Source of the DNA: a candidate division FCPU426 bacterium | Lineage (GTDB): Bacteria; Oederibacteriota; Muellerivitia; Muellerivitales; Muellerivitaceae | Direction of reading: 5' to 3' | NCBI GenBank assembly: GCA_030041545.1 | Contig: JASHNQ010000072.1 | Coordinates: 21,921-85,920, forward strand | Length of the DNA stretch: 64,000 bases | Made by a program: the position numbers and the translations under genes | Part shown: positions 9,802-18,744 of the stretch, piece by piece | Layout of the letters: each line of letters starts with the position of its first letter | Position numbering within the stretch: position 1 is the stretch's first letter | Notes under the pieces: model-generated | The model's input: only the letters and a program-made list of their open reading frames with translations | Told to the model about the DNA's origin: nothing | Database searches by the model: none

Positions 9802-10821
9802 CTAATAAAAAACACCCGCGGATTTGCGCCAAAGGTCCAATACCTTCATGTTGCCCAGGGTGTCGGCCCACGACATCGCGGGACATTCCCGTTGGCCCTT
9901 GCGGATTGAGAGGGCGACCGCATCCGCTTCCACGGTGTAGAGGTTGCGGTCGCAAGGGACCGGGATCCTCCGCGGTTTCCTTTCACCCCGTTTTTGAAGC
10001 CATAAATAGGACGTGCCGGGGTCCCACGCCGCGAACCAGGGGGAGGGAACGGCGAGGGTCCCGGCGGACCCGTCGATCTTCACCCGCGAGGGGCCCCGGT
10101 CCGCCCGCGAGGCGCAGGAGAGCTCGGCCAGGATATCCCCCGGAAACTTGAGGGAAGCCAGGGCCATTTCGTCCACCCGGCTCCTCCTTCCCATGACCGC
10201 CGTCCCCTTGACTTCCAACGGCTCCACAAAGGGTTTTCCCAGGGCCGCGCCCGCCAGGAGCCGGGCCATGGAAACCGGGTAACAGCCGATATCCAAAATG
10301 CCCCCGCCCCCCAGTTTCCGGTTGAAGAGGCGGTGGCGCGGGTCCAGGAGTTTGTCGAAACAAAAGGCCGCTTGGATCATCCGGACCTCCCCAATGGCCT
10401 TCTTGCGGATCAGCTCCACCACCTTGGCGGTTTGGGGATGGGGGCGGTACATGAAGGCTTCCATGAGGAAAACCCGGTGGCGCTGGGCCGCTTGGACGAC
10501 CTTGGCCGCGTCCGGGTAGTCCATGGTCAGGGGTTTCTCGCAGAGGATGTGTTTTCCGGCTTGGGCCGCCCGGATGGCCCACTTCGCGTGGAAAGGGTGG
10601 GGCGGGGCGATATAAACGGCCTCCACCGAAGGGTCTTTTAATAAGCTCCCGTAGCTGGCGTGGGCTTGGGGGATGCGGTATTTCTTCGCGAAGGCCCGGG
10701 CGGGGCCCAAGGAACGGCTTGCGACCGCCGCCAGCACGCCGGTTTTGGAACGTTGGACGCCTTGGGCGAAAATGCCGGCGATATGGCCGGTGGACAGGAT
10801 GCCCCAACGGATGGGTTTCAT
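9802..10821 (-). CDS. Gfo/Idh/MocA family oxidoreductase
   Basis: WGILSTGHIAGIFAQGV, AVYIAPPHPFHAKWAIRAAQAGKHILCEKPLTMD. Confidence 0.92.
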   Translation of the reverse strand: MKPIRWGILSTGHIAGIFAQGVQRSKTGVLAAVASRSLGPARAFAKKYRIPQAHASYGSLLKDPSVEAVYIAPPHPFHAKWAIRAAQAGKHILCEKPLTMDYPDAAKVVQAAQRHRVFLMEAFMYRPHPQTAKVVELIRKKAIGEVRMIQAAFCFDKLLDPRHRLFNRKLGGGGILDIGCYPVSMARLLAGAALGKPFVEPLEVKGTAVMGRRSRVDEMALASLKFPGDILAELSCASRADRGPSRVKIDGSAGTLAVPSPWFAAWDPGTSYLWLQKRGERKPRRIPVPCDRNLYTVEADAVALSIRKGQRECPAMSWADTLGNMKVLDLWRKSAGVFY

Positions 10822-10899
10822 GTTGAACTCCTTACGGGATTTTCAACGCGAATTCAGGCGTTGAAAATCATCCCTAATTCAAAATTCATAATTGAGAAT

Positions 10900-11817
10900 T
10901 CAAAATTTTGTTTCTCCGGGCGGCCTCGTCTTCCACCTCTGGTGCATCCACATCCACTGGTCGGGATAAGCGCGCACGTATTTCTCCATCACCTCGGTGA
11001 CGCGCCGGGTGGCCTCCACCGCGTCTTTTTCCTTGTCTCCATTTCGCGGCGCTTTGATTTCCTTTTCGATATGCAGCTCGAACCGGCCGTCGGCCCCCCG
11101 CACCAGGAAGCCCGGCACCAGGGCGGCCCCGGTTTTTTGGGCGACGCGGACGTAACCCGACTGGGTCCAGGCCGGCCTGCCGAAAAAGGGGACGAAAACG
11201 CCGTCCCGCCCCGTGTCCTGGTCGCAGAGCACGAGGATCAGCTGGTTATCCCTCAGGGCCTCCAGGATGCCCCGCAAGGCCGTTCCCCGCTTGATCATGG
11301 CCGATGCGCCCATTTTTTCCACCCGGAACCGGTTGATCAGTTCGTCGAACCGCGGATCGTAAAGTTTCCGCGCCACGGCCGAGCCCTTGTACCGGCCCCC
11401 CAGGTATCCGCCCAAGAGCTCCCAATTGCCCAGGTGGCCCGTGACGATGAAAATCCCCCGCCCCCGCGCCAGGGCCTGGTCGATGTTTTCCAGGCCTTCC
11501 GCGCGGACCACTTGCGCCAAGATGCGTTCCCGGCCCCAGCCGGTCCAATGGGCCACCTCGAAAAGGTTGCGGCCCAGGTTTTTCCAGGCGGCTTGGGCCA
11601 TTCTCGCCCGCTCGGTCTCTCCCCTATCCGGGAAGGCCGTAGCCAGGCTCTCCAGGGTCTTGCGGCGCTCGCCCCCCGCCAGCCGGAAAACCAGGCCGCC
11701 GAAAAGGCGGCCCCCGCTTGAAACCAACGGGTAGGGAAGCCACCGGAGCGCGGCAATGAGGGCCCGGGCGGAGTAATAAATGAGGTCGTTTTTGAGTTTT
11801 TGGAGGGGCCGGGCCAT
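10900..11817 (-). CDS. Lysophospholipid/lauroyl acyltransferase family protein (LpxL/HtrB-like)
   Basis: GIFIVTGHLGNWELLGGYLGGRY, DQDTGRDGVFVPFFGRPAWT. Confidence 0.9.
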   Translation of the reverse strand: MARPLQKLKNDLIYYSARALIAALRWLPYPLVSSGGRLFGGLVFRLAGGERRKTLESLATAFPDRGETERARMAQAAWKNLGRNLFEVAHWTGWGRERILAQVVRAEGLENIDQALARGRGIFIVTGHLGNWELLGGYLGGRYKGSAVARKLYDPRFDELINRFRVEKMGASAMIKRGTALRGILEALRDNQLILVLCDQDTGRDGVFVPFFGRPAWTQSGYVRVAQKTGAALVPGFLVRGADGRFELHIEKEIKAPRNGDKEKDAVEATRRVTEVMEKYVRAYPDQWMWMHQRWKTRPPGETKF

Positions 11818-11913
11818 GAAAACCTTGGGGTTTGGGGATGACGCCGCAAACGAATATACCTCTTGCCATTGGAAATGCGCTAATGAAGTTTTGCCGGCTT
11901 TGACGGCAGGCCC

Positions 11914-12480
11914 CTAAAGATACCTACGGACCCGTCTGCGGTACTCCGAGTATTCCCGGCCGTAACGGTCCCCCAGAAACCTTTCCTCGAGCAACACCTG
12001 CCGGTGGATCAGCCATAGCGCGGCGAAGAAGTAGGCCAAAAGAAGCCAGTTGGGGAATACCAGGAATTGGCCGGCCAATACGAGCCAAAACGCCACGTAA
12101 ATGGGGTTGCGGCTCAGGGCGAAAACGCCGGACGTGACGAGCCGGTCCGGATGGTCGGTGTCGATGCCAACCCGGAAGCTCCGCCCAAAGGAAACCAGGC
12201 TCCCCAACAGCAAGGACAGCCCCGCGAGGCAAAAGACCACCCCGGTCCAAGCGGCGGCCGTGGAATGGAAGAATTCCCACCGGCTGGGGAGGGGAAACCC
12301 GAAGGCGTCCGCGAAAACGAGGTAGAAGTAGAAAAAGGCGAAGGGCGGGATCAGGAAGTCCTTCTTGTCCTGGCGGCCGAAGTGCATGGCCTGGATTCCC
12401 CGGCTTTTCAAAATGAAAACCCGGGCGATCACCATCCCCAGCAACAGGACAAGGGTTAGGGCGCCAAAATACCTCGGCAT
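11914..12480 (-). CDS. Isoprenylcysteine/phospholipid methyltransferase family membrane protein
   Basis: FRVGIDTDHPDRLVTSGVFALSRNPIYVAFWLVLAGQFL, LLEERFLGDRYGREYSEYRRRVRRYL. Confidence 0.85.
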   Translation of the reverse strand: MPRYFGALTLVLLLGMVIARVFILKSRGIQAMHFGRQDKKDFLIPPFAFFYFYLVFADAFGFPLPSRWEFFHSTAAAWTGVVFCLAGLSLLLGSLVSFGRSFRVGIDTDHPDRLVTSGVFALSRNPIYVAFWLVLAGQFLVFPNWLLLAYFFAALWLIHRQVLLEERFLGDRYGREYSEYRRRVRRYL

Positions 12481-12663
12481 GGACGGCCTTTCGGTTTAGG
12501 GATCAGGAGCAAACCTGGAATGCGATGGCTTCATCCCGCCACCGGATTATTTTAAACCAAGGGTCCTCCAGGCGGATAGGGGCCCGGTTGGAGGGGGAGC
12601 GCCACAAGGAATGAATGCATGAAAATTGTTGAATGTTTCATGAAGCTGGCTTAAGATCGGGTT

Positions 12664-12936
12664 ATGGCCATCCTCCAAGTCCGCGACATCGACAACCGGC
12701 TTTATGCCGCCCTCAAAAACCTGGCGGGGCGGGAAAACCGCTCGCTTTCCCAGGAAGTCATCCATATCCTACGGACCCATTTAAGCCGGCCCTCCACCCT
12801 CCACGCCGGGCAGACCGAAGCCTTCCTTTCCCTGACCGGGGCTTTCGAAGGGGAGGATGCCGAAGCCCTCGTCCGCTCCCTGCGGCATTCCCGCCGCAAT
12901 AGCCGGCGCTTCTCCCAACATGGCCTATTTGATTGA
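12664..12936 (+). CDS. FitA/VapB-like ribbon-helix-helix antitoxin
   Basis: MAILQVRDIDNRLYAALKNLAGRENRSLSQEVIHILRTHL; overlaps PIN gene. Confidence 0.8.
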   Translation: MAILQVRDIDNRLYAALKNLAGRENRSLSQEVIHILRTHLSRPSTLHAGQTEAFLSLTGAFEGEDAEALVRSLRHSRRNSRRFSQHGLFD

Positions 12937-13321
12937 TTCGGATATCCTCATTTACAGCCTGAAGGGGCACCCGGAGGTTCAGGCGGCCTTCCGCCGGACC
13001 ATGGACGTGCCCAAAGCCATCTCCGTGGTGACCTTCGGGGAACTGCTCTTTGGGGCGCGGAAATCCCAACAGCCCGAGAAAAACGCCGCGGTGGTGCTTA
13101 AACTGGCGGAAATATTCCCCCTCTATGAGGTGAGCCGCGCCGTCATGGAGGTTTTCGCCGACCTCAAAGCCGGCTTGCACAAGCGCGGCACTCCGGTGGA
13201 CGACATGGACCTTTTGATCGGGGCCACGGCCCTCGCCGCCAACCACACGCTGGTCACCAACAACGAGCGGCATTTTTCCAAAATTCCCGGCCTGCGCGTG
13301 GAAAATTGGTCCAAGAAGTAA
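12920..13321 (+). CDS. VapC-like PIN-domain toxin
   Basis: YLIDSDILIYSLKG..ISVVTFGELLFGA..DDMDLLIGATALAANHTLVTNNERHFSKI. Confidence 0.88.
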   Translation: MAYLIDSDILIYSLKGHPEVQAAFRRTMDVPKAISVVTFGELLFGARKSQQPEKNAAVVLKLAEIFPLYEVSRAVMEVFADLKAGLHKRGTPVDDMDLLIGATALAANHTLVTNNERHFSKIPGLRVENWSKK

Positions 13322-13569
13322 AAAAACACCCTCTTCCCGGGAAGCTATCCCTTGTTTCCTTAAGCAGCCGTTCGCTTAAGATGTCTTTATGGGAATGGAC
13401 ATTTTCGGCAACGTATGACCTTGGCGCGTTATGGGAAGGAGGGCCCGCCGCCATGGACCGCCCGGCGGGAGACCCCGAACCCGACCACAAAGCACACATC
13501 GACCAAGTGCGGGGATGGATCGGATTCCTCAGGAACTGTGGCGGGTTCGAGATCAGGTGAACGCCTTTG

Positions 13570-13925
13570 TGCCCCGGTGAACACCCCCAGCCGCGTTGGA
13601 AATGCGGTGATGATGATCCCGCTAAACACCCTTTGTACCCAGGTGAACACCGTTTATGCCACAGTAATCACTGTCCTGGGGGTCGGTAAACACCCTTTAT
13701 GGGCCGGTGAACGTCGTTTATGCCCTGATGTACACTGTTTGCACCCCGCGCTGAACACCCGCTGAACACCCTTTATGGCCGGTGAACACCGTTTATGCCC
13801 TGATGTACACTGTTTGCACTCCGCTGAACACCCTTTGTACCCAGGTGAACACCGTTTGCGCCTCGGTGAACGCCGTTTATGCCCCAGTAAACACTGTTCT
13901 AAGGGCCGGTGAACACCCCGCCTGG
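13570..13925. repeat. Degenerate short tandem array, unit about 18-21 bp, consensus near GGTGAACACCGTTTATGCCCC
   Basis: Many variants of gtgaacaccgtttatgccc / ctgaacaccctttatgggcc / gatgtacactgtttgcac read directly. Confidence 0.75.
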
Positions 13926-13929
13926 TGGC

Positions 13930-14260
13930 TGGTTTTAGAGAATCTCCAAAAACCAGGGGATAACCCAGACCCCTCCCAGGCAAGGTTTTGAGAGTCTCAA
14001 AAAAACAGGGGTAGCCCGGTCCGCTCTCAAAAACCGGTTTTGAGAGTCTCAAAAAATCTGGGGAAACCCAGGAATTCCAGGGCCAGATTTTGGAGAATCC
14101 CCAAAAACCAAGGGTAATCCGGCCCCCTCCCAGGGCGGGGTTTTTGAGAGTCTCAAAAAAACGGGGGGTAGCCCGGTCCGCTCTCAAAAACCGGTTTTGA
14201 GAGTCTCAAAAAAACCAGGGGATAGCCCGGCCCCCTCCCAAAAACCGGATTTTGAGATAT
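13930..14260. repeat. Degenerate tandem array, unit about 55-65 bp, with TTTTGAGAGTCTCAAAAA palindromes
   Basis: Recurring ggttttgagagtctcaaaaaaccaggggatagcccggccccctcccaaaaacc. Confidence 0.8.
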
Positions 14261-14267
14261 ACCTTCC

Positions 14268-14560
14268 AACCCGCGGAAACCCAATAAATAAAAAGGAAAT
14301 GGCACACCCGGGTATCGCTTCGCTCTTACAGGGGGAAAACCCCCTGTATACCCCTTTGAACAGCATGGGGGCCTTCAATCCCCCATGCCCCCTTAACCCG
14401 GGGAGCCTCCGAAACAAAAAGGGCATCCGGGTTGGGCATCGAACCGTCGCTTCGCTCCCACAGGGGAAAGACCCCCTGTGTACCCTTTTGAACACCACTC
14501 ATGGGAAACTCCCGTTTCCCATGGACCCTTCCCACTGGTTCTCGTCCAACCCGGGAATCA
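14268..14560. repeat. Two diverged tandem units (~130-150 bp) abutting tRNA-Asn
   Basis: Units begin (cc/tt)aacccg.ggaa..c..aataaaaagg and share tcgcttcgctc(tta/cca)cagggg.aaa.accccctgt.taccc.tttgaac. Confidence 0.65.
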
Positions 14561-14563
14561 GAA

Positions 14564-14597
14564 ATAAAAAAGGGGGCCTTTATGGCCCCCTTTTATG
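14564..14597 (-). terminator. Intrinsic terminator downstream of tRNA-Asn
   Basis: aaaaaagggggcctttatggcccccttttat hairpin, U-tract on minus strand. Confidence 0.7.
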
Positions 14598-14601
14598 TTT
14601 T

Positions 14602-14676
14602 TGGCTCCCCGGGTTGGACTCGAACCAACAACCCTCCGGTTAACAGCCGGATGCTCCACCATTGAGCTACCGGGGA
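14602..14676 (-). tRNA. tRNA-Asn (GTT), encoded CCA
   Basis: TCCCCGGTAGCTCAATGGTGGAGCATCCGGCTGTTAACCGGAGGGTTGTTGGTTCGAGTCCAACCCGGGGAGCCA folds as a cloverleaf. Confidence 0.93.
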
Positions 14677-14826
14677 AGATGCCTGGAAAAGCACCAGGAA
14701 TTATTAATTTTGAATTTTAAATTTTGAATTAAAGCAAAAAAACCCACAAAAAGCGGCTTGTGGGGGAGGGATAGTCTAAATCAGCCCCCATAAAAGTCAA
14801 GGTTTACGGGGTTAGAGTAATGGTTC

Positions 14827-14971
14827 AGTTTGAATGAACCAATCCAGCTTCACCCTCACCCTGCCCTCTCCCCTAAAGGGAGAGGTGGAAATACACACAA
14901 AACCCTCGCCCCTTGGGGGAGAGGGTAGGGTGAGGGGTGTCTAGATGTTTGTGCTGAAATGAAACTGATCA
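14827..14971. repeat. Dispersed imperfect-palindromic repeat (CCCTCTCCC/GGGAGAGGG family), copy 1
   Basis: caccctcaccctgccctctcccctaaagggagaggtgg...cctcgccccttgggggagagggtagggtgaggggtgtctagatg; second copy near 52735, third near 58018. Confidence 0.8.
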
Positions 14972-14980
14972 CCACCGGGG

Positions 14981-15598
14981 TTAGGGGCAGGAAAGGCCGA
15001 GGGATTCCAGAGACTGGCGGGTGGAATCCAGGCCCTTGTGGTGGAGGGCTCGCATGCCCAGCTTTCCGGCGACCTCCACGAACAAGGGCCGGTCGTCCAC
15101 GTAGGCGCAGTGCTGGGGCTGGGTCTGAACCATGTTGAGGGCCAGCCGGTAGATATCCTCGTCGGGCTTGCGCAGGTGCACGAAGGCGGAACACACGAAG
15201 AAATCCACGAAGCCGCCCAGCCCGAATTGGCGGATGCGGTATTCCATCAGCTCCCGGCCCTCGTTGCTGACCACCCCGATTTTCAAACCATGGGCGGACT
15301 TCAGGGCCTCGCAGTAGCCGATCATGTCCGGATGGGGCTGGGATTGGGAGAACATGAAGGCCTTGAACTGGTCCCTGGTGAAGCCGCGGTTCTCGTAGAA
15401 GACGATCCGGTCCAGGTAGGTGTCCAGGCTGATCTTGCCCGACTCGTAGGTGTCGTAGGTGAGGTGGTGCCGCTCATCCATGTCGGCGTAGTCGAAACCG
15501 AAGGTGGCGGCGGCGTTTTTCCTGGAATTCCGGTCCCAGCCGTTGGTCAAAAGCACGCCGCCCACGTCCAACAAAAGAGCCCGGATAGAAATAGGCAT
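14981..15598 (-). CDS. HAD family hydrolase
   Basis: ALLLDVGGVLLTNGWD, IGVVSNEGRELMEYR, RKPDEDIYRLALNMV, CAYVDDRPLFVEVAGKLGMRALHHKG. Confidence 0.9.
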   Translation of the reverse strand: MPISIRALLLDVGGVLLTNGWDRNSRKNAAATFGFDYADMDERHHLTYDTYESGKISLDTYLDRIVFYENRGFTRDQFKAFMFSQSQPHPDMIGYCEALKSAHGLKIGVVSNEGRELMEYRIRQFGLGGFVDFFVCSAFVHLRKPDEDIYRLALNMVQTQPQHCAYVDDRPLFVEVAGKLGMRALHHKGLDSTRQSLESLGLSCP

Positions 15599-15779
15599 CT
15601 TTCACCTCTTTGAGAAGCGCCCATTCGGCAAAGATAAAACCAAGGCCCACCAAAATCATTTAGCCACAGATACATGGAATAAAGGGGATGGAAAAGGCTA
15701 AAACAAATCAAATGCTGGAAAGAATTACAGCTTGTGGTTGGATTTATCCCATTCATCCCCTTCATCCGTGGCGAAAGGT

Positions 15780-16814
15780 TTAGCCGGTTGTCTGGTTTCC
15801 CCAAGGGTTCCAATCCATGCCCTCGGGAAGGTCGGGCTTGGCGCCTTTTCGGTAGGCCCCGATCATCAGGTCCTCGAACCGGTCCTCCTCCACCTTCTTG
15901 AGCTTGCCCGCCTCCTCCGACCAGGCCACCTGCCGGCGGAAGGTCTCCACCAGGGGGACGGTGGTCTTGAACCCCAGATCCCGCGCCGCCTTGGAATTGT
16001 CGAAGAGGGAAGGGTACTGGTAGATGTACTTCACCCCCACGGCCCGGTGGGGGGCCTGGGCGTAAAGCCAGTCCGTGGGGATGTACACGGGGTCCAAGCG
16101 GCCGCCCACGGCCTTGGCCAGTTCGGCGAAGACCCCGTTCCAGTCCGTGTGCTCGTCGCTGGTCAAGTGGTAGGCCTGGCCGTAGGCCTTGGGGTTCAAG
16201 AGGGAATTCACGAAGGCCCGCGCCACGTCGGAAACATGCGCCACGGCCCAGGCCGCCTTGCCGCCGTCCATGAGTATGACCGGAAGGCCCTTGCGGATGC
16301 GGTTGGGAAGGCTGTCGTCGAAGAGGATGCCGGAGGCCGTGGCGCCCTCCCCGGTGGTGAAGGAAGGCCGCAAGACCGTGGTGTGGAGGCCGTCCTTGCC
16401 GTCGGCCGAGAGCAGGATGGACTCGATCCTGGACTTGTTCTTCCCGTATTCCCCCACGGGCCGGTGGGGCTCGTCGTCGGCGGCCGGAAGCTTGGTCAAG
16501 GGCCCGCCGTAAACGCAGACCGTGGAGCAGACCACGATGTGCTTGACGCGGCCGGTAAAGGCCCGCAGGAGGGATTCGGCGTTCTCCGGCGCGAAGGCCA
16601 CCATATCAATGACCGCGTCGAAGGTCAGGCCCTTCATTTGGGACTCAAAGGCCGGGTAGTTCCAGCGGTCCCCCTTGATCTCCCTCACCGTCTTCGGGAT
16701 GCGCCAGGGGGTGACGCCCCGGTTGTAGACCGTCACGTCGTCGCCCCGTTCCACCAACTGTTTCACGATGGACGTGGAAATAAGGCCCGTGCCGCCGATC
16801 AAAAGGACTTTCAT
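15780..16814 (-). CDS. NAD-dependent epimerase/dehydratase family protein
   Basis: MKVLLIGGTGLISTSIVKQLVERGDDVTVYNRG Rossmann motif; extended SDR-like. Confidence 0.88.
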   Translation of the reverse strand: MKVLLIGGTGLISTSIVKQLVERGDDVTVYNRGVTPWRIPKTVREIKGDRWNYPAFESQMKGLTFDAVIDMVAFAPENAESLLRAFTGRVKHIVVCSTVCVYGGPLTKLPAADDEPHRPVGEYGKNKSRIESILLSADGKDGLHTTVLRPSFTTGEGATASGILFDDSLPNRIRKGLPVILMDGGKAAWAVAHVSDVARAFVNSLLNPKAYGQAYHLTSDEHTDWNGVFAELAKAVGGRLDPVYIPTDWLYAQAPHRAVGVKYIYQYPSLFDNSKAARDLGFKTTVPLVETFRRQVAWSEEAGKLKKVEEDRFEDLMIGAYRKGAKPDLPEGMDWNPWGNQTTG

Positions 16815-16915
16815 GCCGATGCTCCTGTTTGAAGATGACTTAAAGGAAGATTCGCCAACCGAGGCAGTTAGTTATTGAAAAGGAAACGGATTCCATTTGC
16901 AACGGCAATCGGGGA

Positions 16916-16958
16916 CAAAAAAAGACGGTTGGCGGGTTCCCCGCCAACCGTCTTGGCT
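16916..16958 (-). terminator. Strong intrinsic terminator
   Basis: aaaaaaagacggttggcgggttccccgccaaccgtctt perfect long stem followed by U-tract on minus strand. Confidence 0.85.
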
Positions 16959-16997
16959 CAACCCAAAGGGACGGTTCTCCGTCCCCGGGTGTTTCCC

Positions 16998-17264
16998 TCA
17001 GAACCGCCTATATCCGTGAGGATAGCGGTAAGCGTAGCGATAAGGATGCAGGCGGCAGAAACGGGCCCAGGCCACCCGGGTGTAATAATGCCCGCCATAC
17101 CAGCAGTAAATCCCAGGCATGCCGTAAACGACGCGGAACCCCGGGAAAGCCACCGCGGCGGCCACCGGCGGGCCGGGAGCGGCCACGATGACCTCCACGG
17201 CGGAGGCCATTCCGGTGGAACCCAGCAAAACCAGCAATCCCAAAACCAGCGTTAGCTTTTTCAT
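16998..17264 (-). CDS. Small secreted Tyr/Arg-rich hypothetical protein
   Basis: Signal peptide MKKLTLVLGLLVLLGSTGMASA; dedicated terminator downstream. Confidence 0.6.
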   Translation of the reverse strand: MKKLTLVLGLLVLLGSTGMASAVEVIVAAPGPPVAAAVAFPGFRVVYGMPGIYCWYGGHYYTRVAWARFCRLHPYRYAYRYPHGYRRF

Positions 17265-17404
17265 GGTTGTCTCCTTTGAGGCCTTATTTCGACCTTCGCT
17301 GATAGGACGAAAGAAGGGGAGACGCGGGTTGCACCGGAAAATAAGGGATTTCGAAAAATAATTTTTTGGGCCGGCGACACTTTGGCGGGAATGGTGACAA
17401 CAAA

Positions 17405-17647
17405 CTACCGACTTATAGCTCTCTCCAACCCTCTAGGGCCTTTAGTAAAGTCGTCTCGTGCCATCTTTTTTTGAGGAATAGGAATGGGAGGATGGTACCG
17501 AGACAACCTCTATATTTCTCGGCGTCCCTCGAGGGCTTTAAGGAGGGTTGTCTCGCACCGCTTTTTATAAGCCTTATTGGGAATGCGGCACCCAAACGAC
17601 GTTTTATATTTCTCGGCGCCCCTCCAAAGCTTTAAGGAGCGTCGTTT
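17405..17647 (-). repeat. Tandem degenerate copies of the recR 3' end (three units, spacing 97 and 94 bp)
   Basis: ETTLLKALEG(R/W)RE(I/L)-stop encoded three times, at stops 17413, 17510 and 17604. Confidence 0.85.
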
Positions 17648-18230
17648 CGTCCGCGTATTCCACGTCGCCGCCGGAAGGAAGGCCGCGCGCCAGGCGGGAA
17701 ACCTTGATGGTTCGACCAGGCTCACCATGAACAGGCATCCCTTTCAAGAGCTGTTGGATGTAGAGGCCGGTGGAATCCCCTTCCACCGTGGGGTCGGTAG
17801 CCACGATCACTTCCTTGAATCCCCCGTCTTTTTGGACCCGCGACACCAGGGCGTCCAGGGTCAAGTCTTGGGGCCCCCGGCCTTCCAGGGGGGAAAGGGT
17901 GCCGCCCAGGACGTGGTAGAGGCCGTGGTATTCGCGGGTGCGCTCAAAGGCCGCCACGTCGCTGGGGTCCTCCACGACGAGGAGGGAAGCGCGGTCGCGG
18001 GTAGCCTGGGCGCAGATGCGGCAGAGGGTTTCCTCGGTCAAGTTGAAACAGTCACGGCAGGGGTGCAGCCTGGTGCGGGCATCCAAAAGCGCGGCGGAAA
18101 GGGCCTTGGCGGCCTCCAGGGGCTGCTTGAGCATGTGGAACGCCAGCCGTTGGGCCGAGCGGGGGCCCACGCCGGGAAGCTTTTCCAGCTCGTGAAGGAG
18201 GCGCTCTAAAGAAGGAGGATACTCTGCCAA
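17604..18230 (-). CDS. recR: Recombination protein RecR
   Basis: LEKLPGVGPRSAQRLAFHML, C4-type zinc finger C.DCFNLTEETLCRIC, VVATDPTVEGDSTGLYIQQLL Toprim. Confidence 0.95.
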   Translation of the reverse strand: MAEYPPSLERLLHELEKLPGVGPRSAQRLAFHMLKQPLEAAKALSAALLDARTRLHPCRDCFNLTEETLCRICAQATRDRASLLVVEDPSDVAAFERTREYHGLYHVLGGTLSPLEGRGPQDLTLDALVSRVQKDGGFKEVIVATDPTVEGDSTGLYIQQLLKGMPVHGEPGRTIKVSRLARGLPSGGDVEYADETTLLKALEGRREI

Positions 18231-18328
18231 AACAAACCCCGTTTTGGAATTCTTAATTTTGAATGTTGAATTTTTAATTAGGGATGCTTTTAAGCTAACT
18301 GCGCTTAAAAGCTACAACAATTCAAAAT

Positions 18329-18634
18329 TTAAAACATCCCCGGCAGCCCGAGGCCGCCGGTCATTTTCGAGACTTCCGCTTTAAGCATCTCATTGACCCG
18401 GTGCCCGGCGTCGTTGGCCGCGGCTTGGATCCATTCCTGGAGCTTCTCCGCGTCGCCCGCGGCCTTGGGGTCGATGACCACCTTCTGGACTTCGTGCTTG
18501 CCGTTGATGGTCACGGAAACGGCCCCGTTGCCGGCCGTGCCGGTGAAGGACCGGCTTTCCAGCTCCTTCTGGAACTTGCCCATCCTCTCCTTCAAGGACT
18601 GGGCCTGGCGCAGCATCTCGAACATGTCGGGCAT
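18329..18634 (-). CDS. YbaB/EbfC family nucleoid-associated protein
   Basis: MPDMFEMLRQAQSLKERMGKFQKELES..GAVSVTINGKHEVQKVVIDPKA; between recR and dnaX. Confidence 0.93.
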   Translation of the reverse strand: MPDMFEMLRQAQSLKERMGKFQKELESRSFTGTAGNGAVSVTINGKHEVQKVVIDPKAAGDAEKLQEWIQAAANDAGHRVNEMLKAEVSKMTGGLGLPGMF

Positions 18635-18744
18635 GACCACTCCGTGGAATTTTGAATTCTTAATTTTAAGTTTTAAATGATGGTGGCTTTTAAGCATAGC
18701 TTAAAAGCATCCACAATTAAAAATTCAACATTTAAAATTAAAAA

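Noticed and set aside
13654-14187. 177-aa minus-strand ORF with internal repeats (KQCTSGHKRCSP, FFETLK)
   Set aside because: Generated by the tandem DNA arrays; repeats do not stay in one phase across units and no start/RBS context is convincing
13570-14260. Possible CRISPR array
   Set aside because: No constant-length repeat/unique spacer structure and no cas genes; units are degenerate and spacers are also repeated
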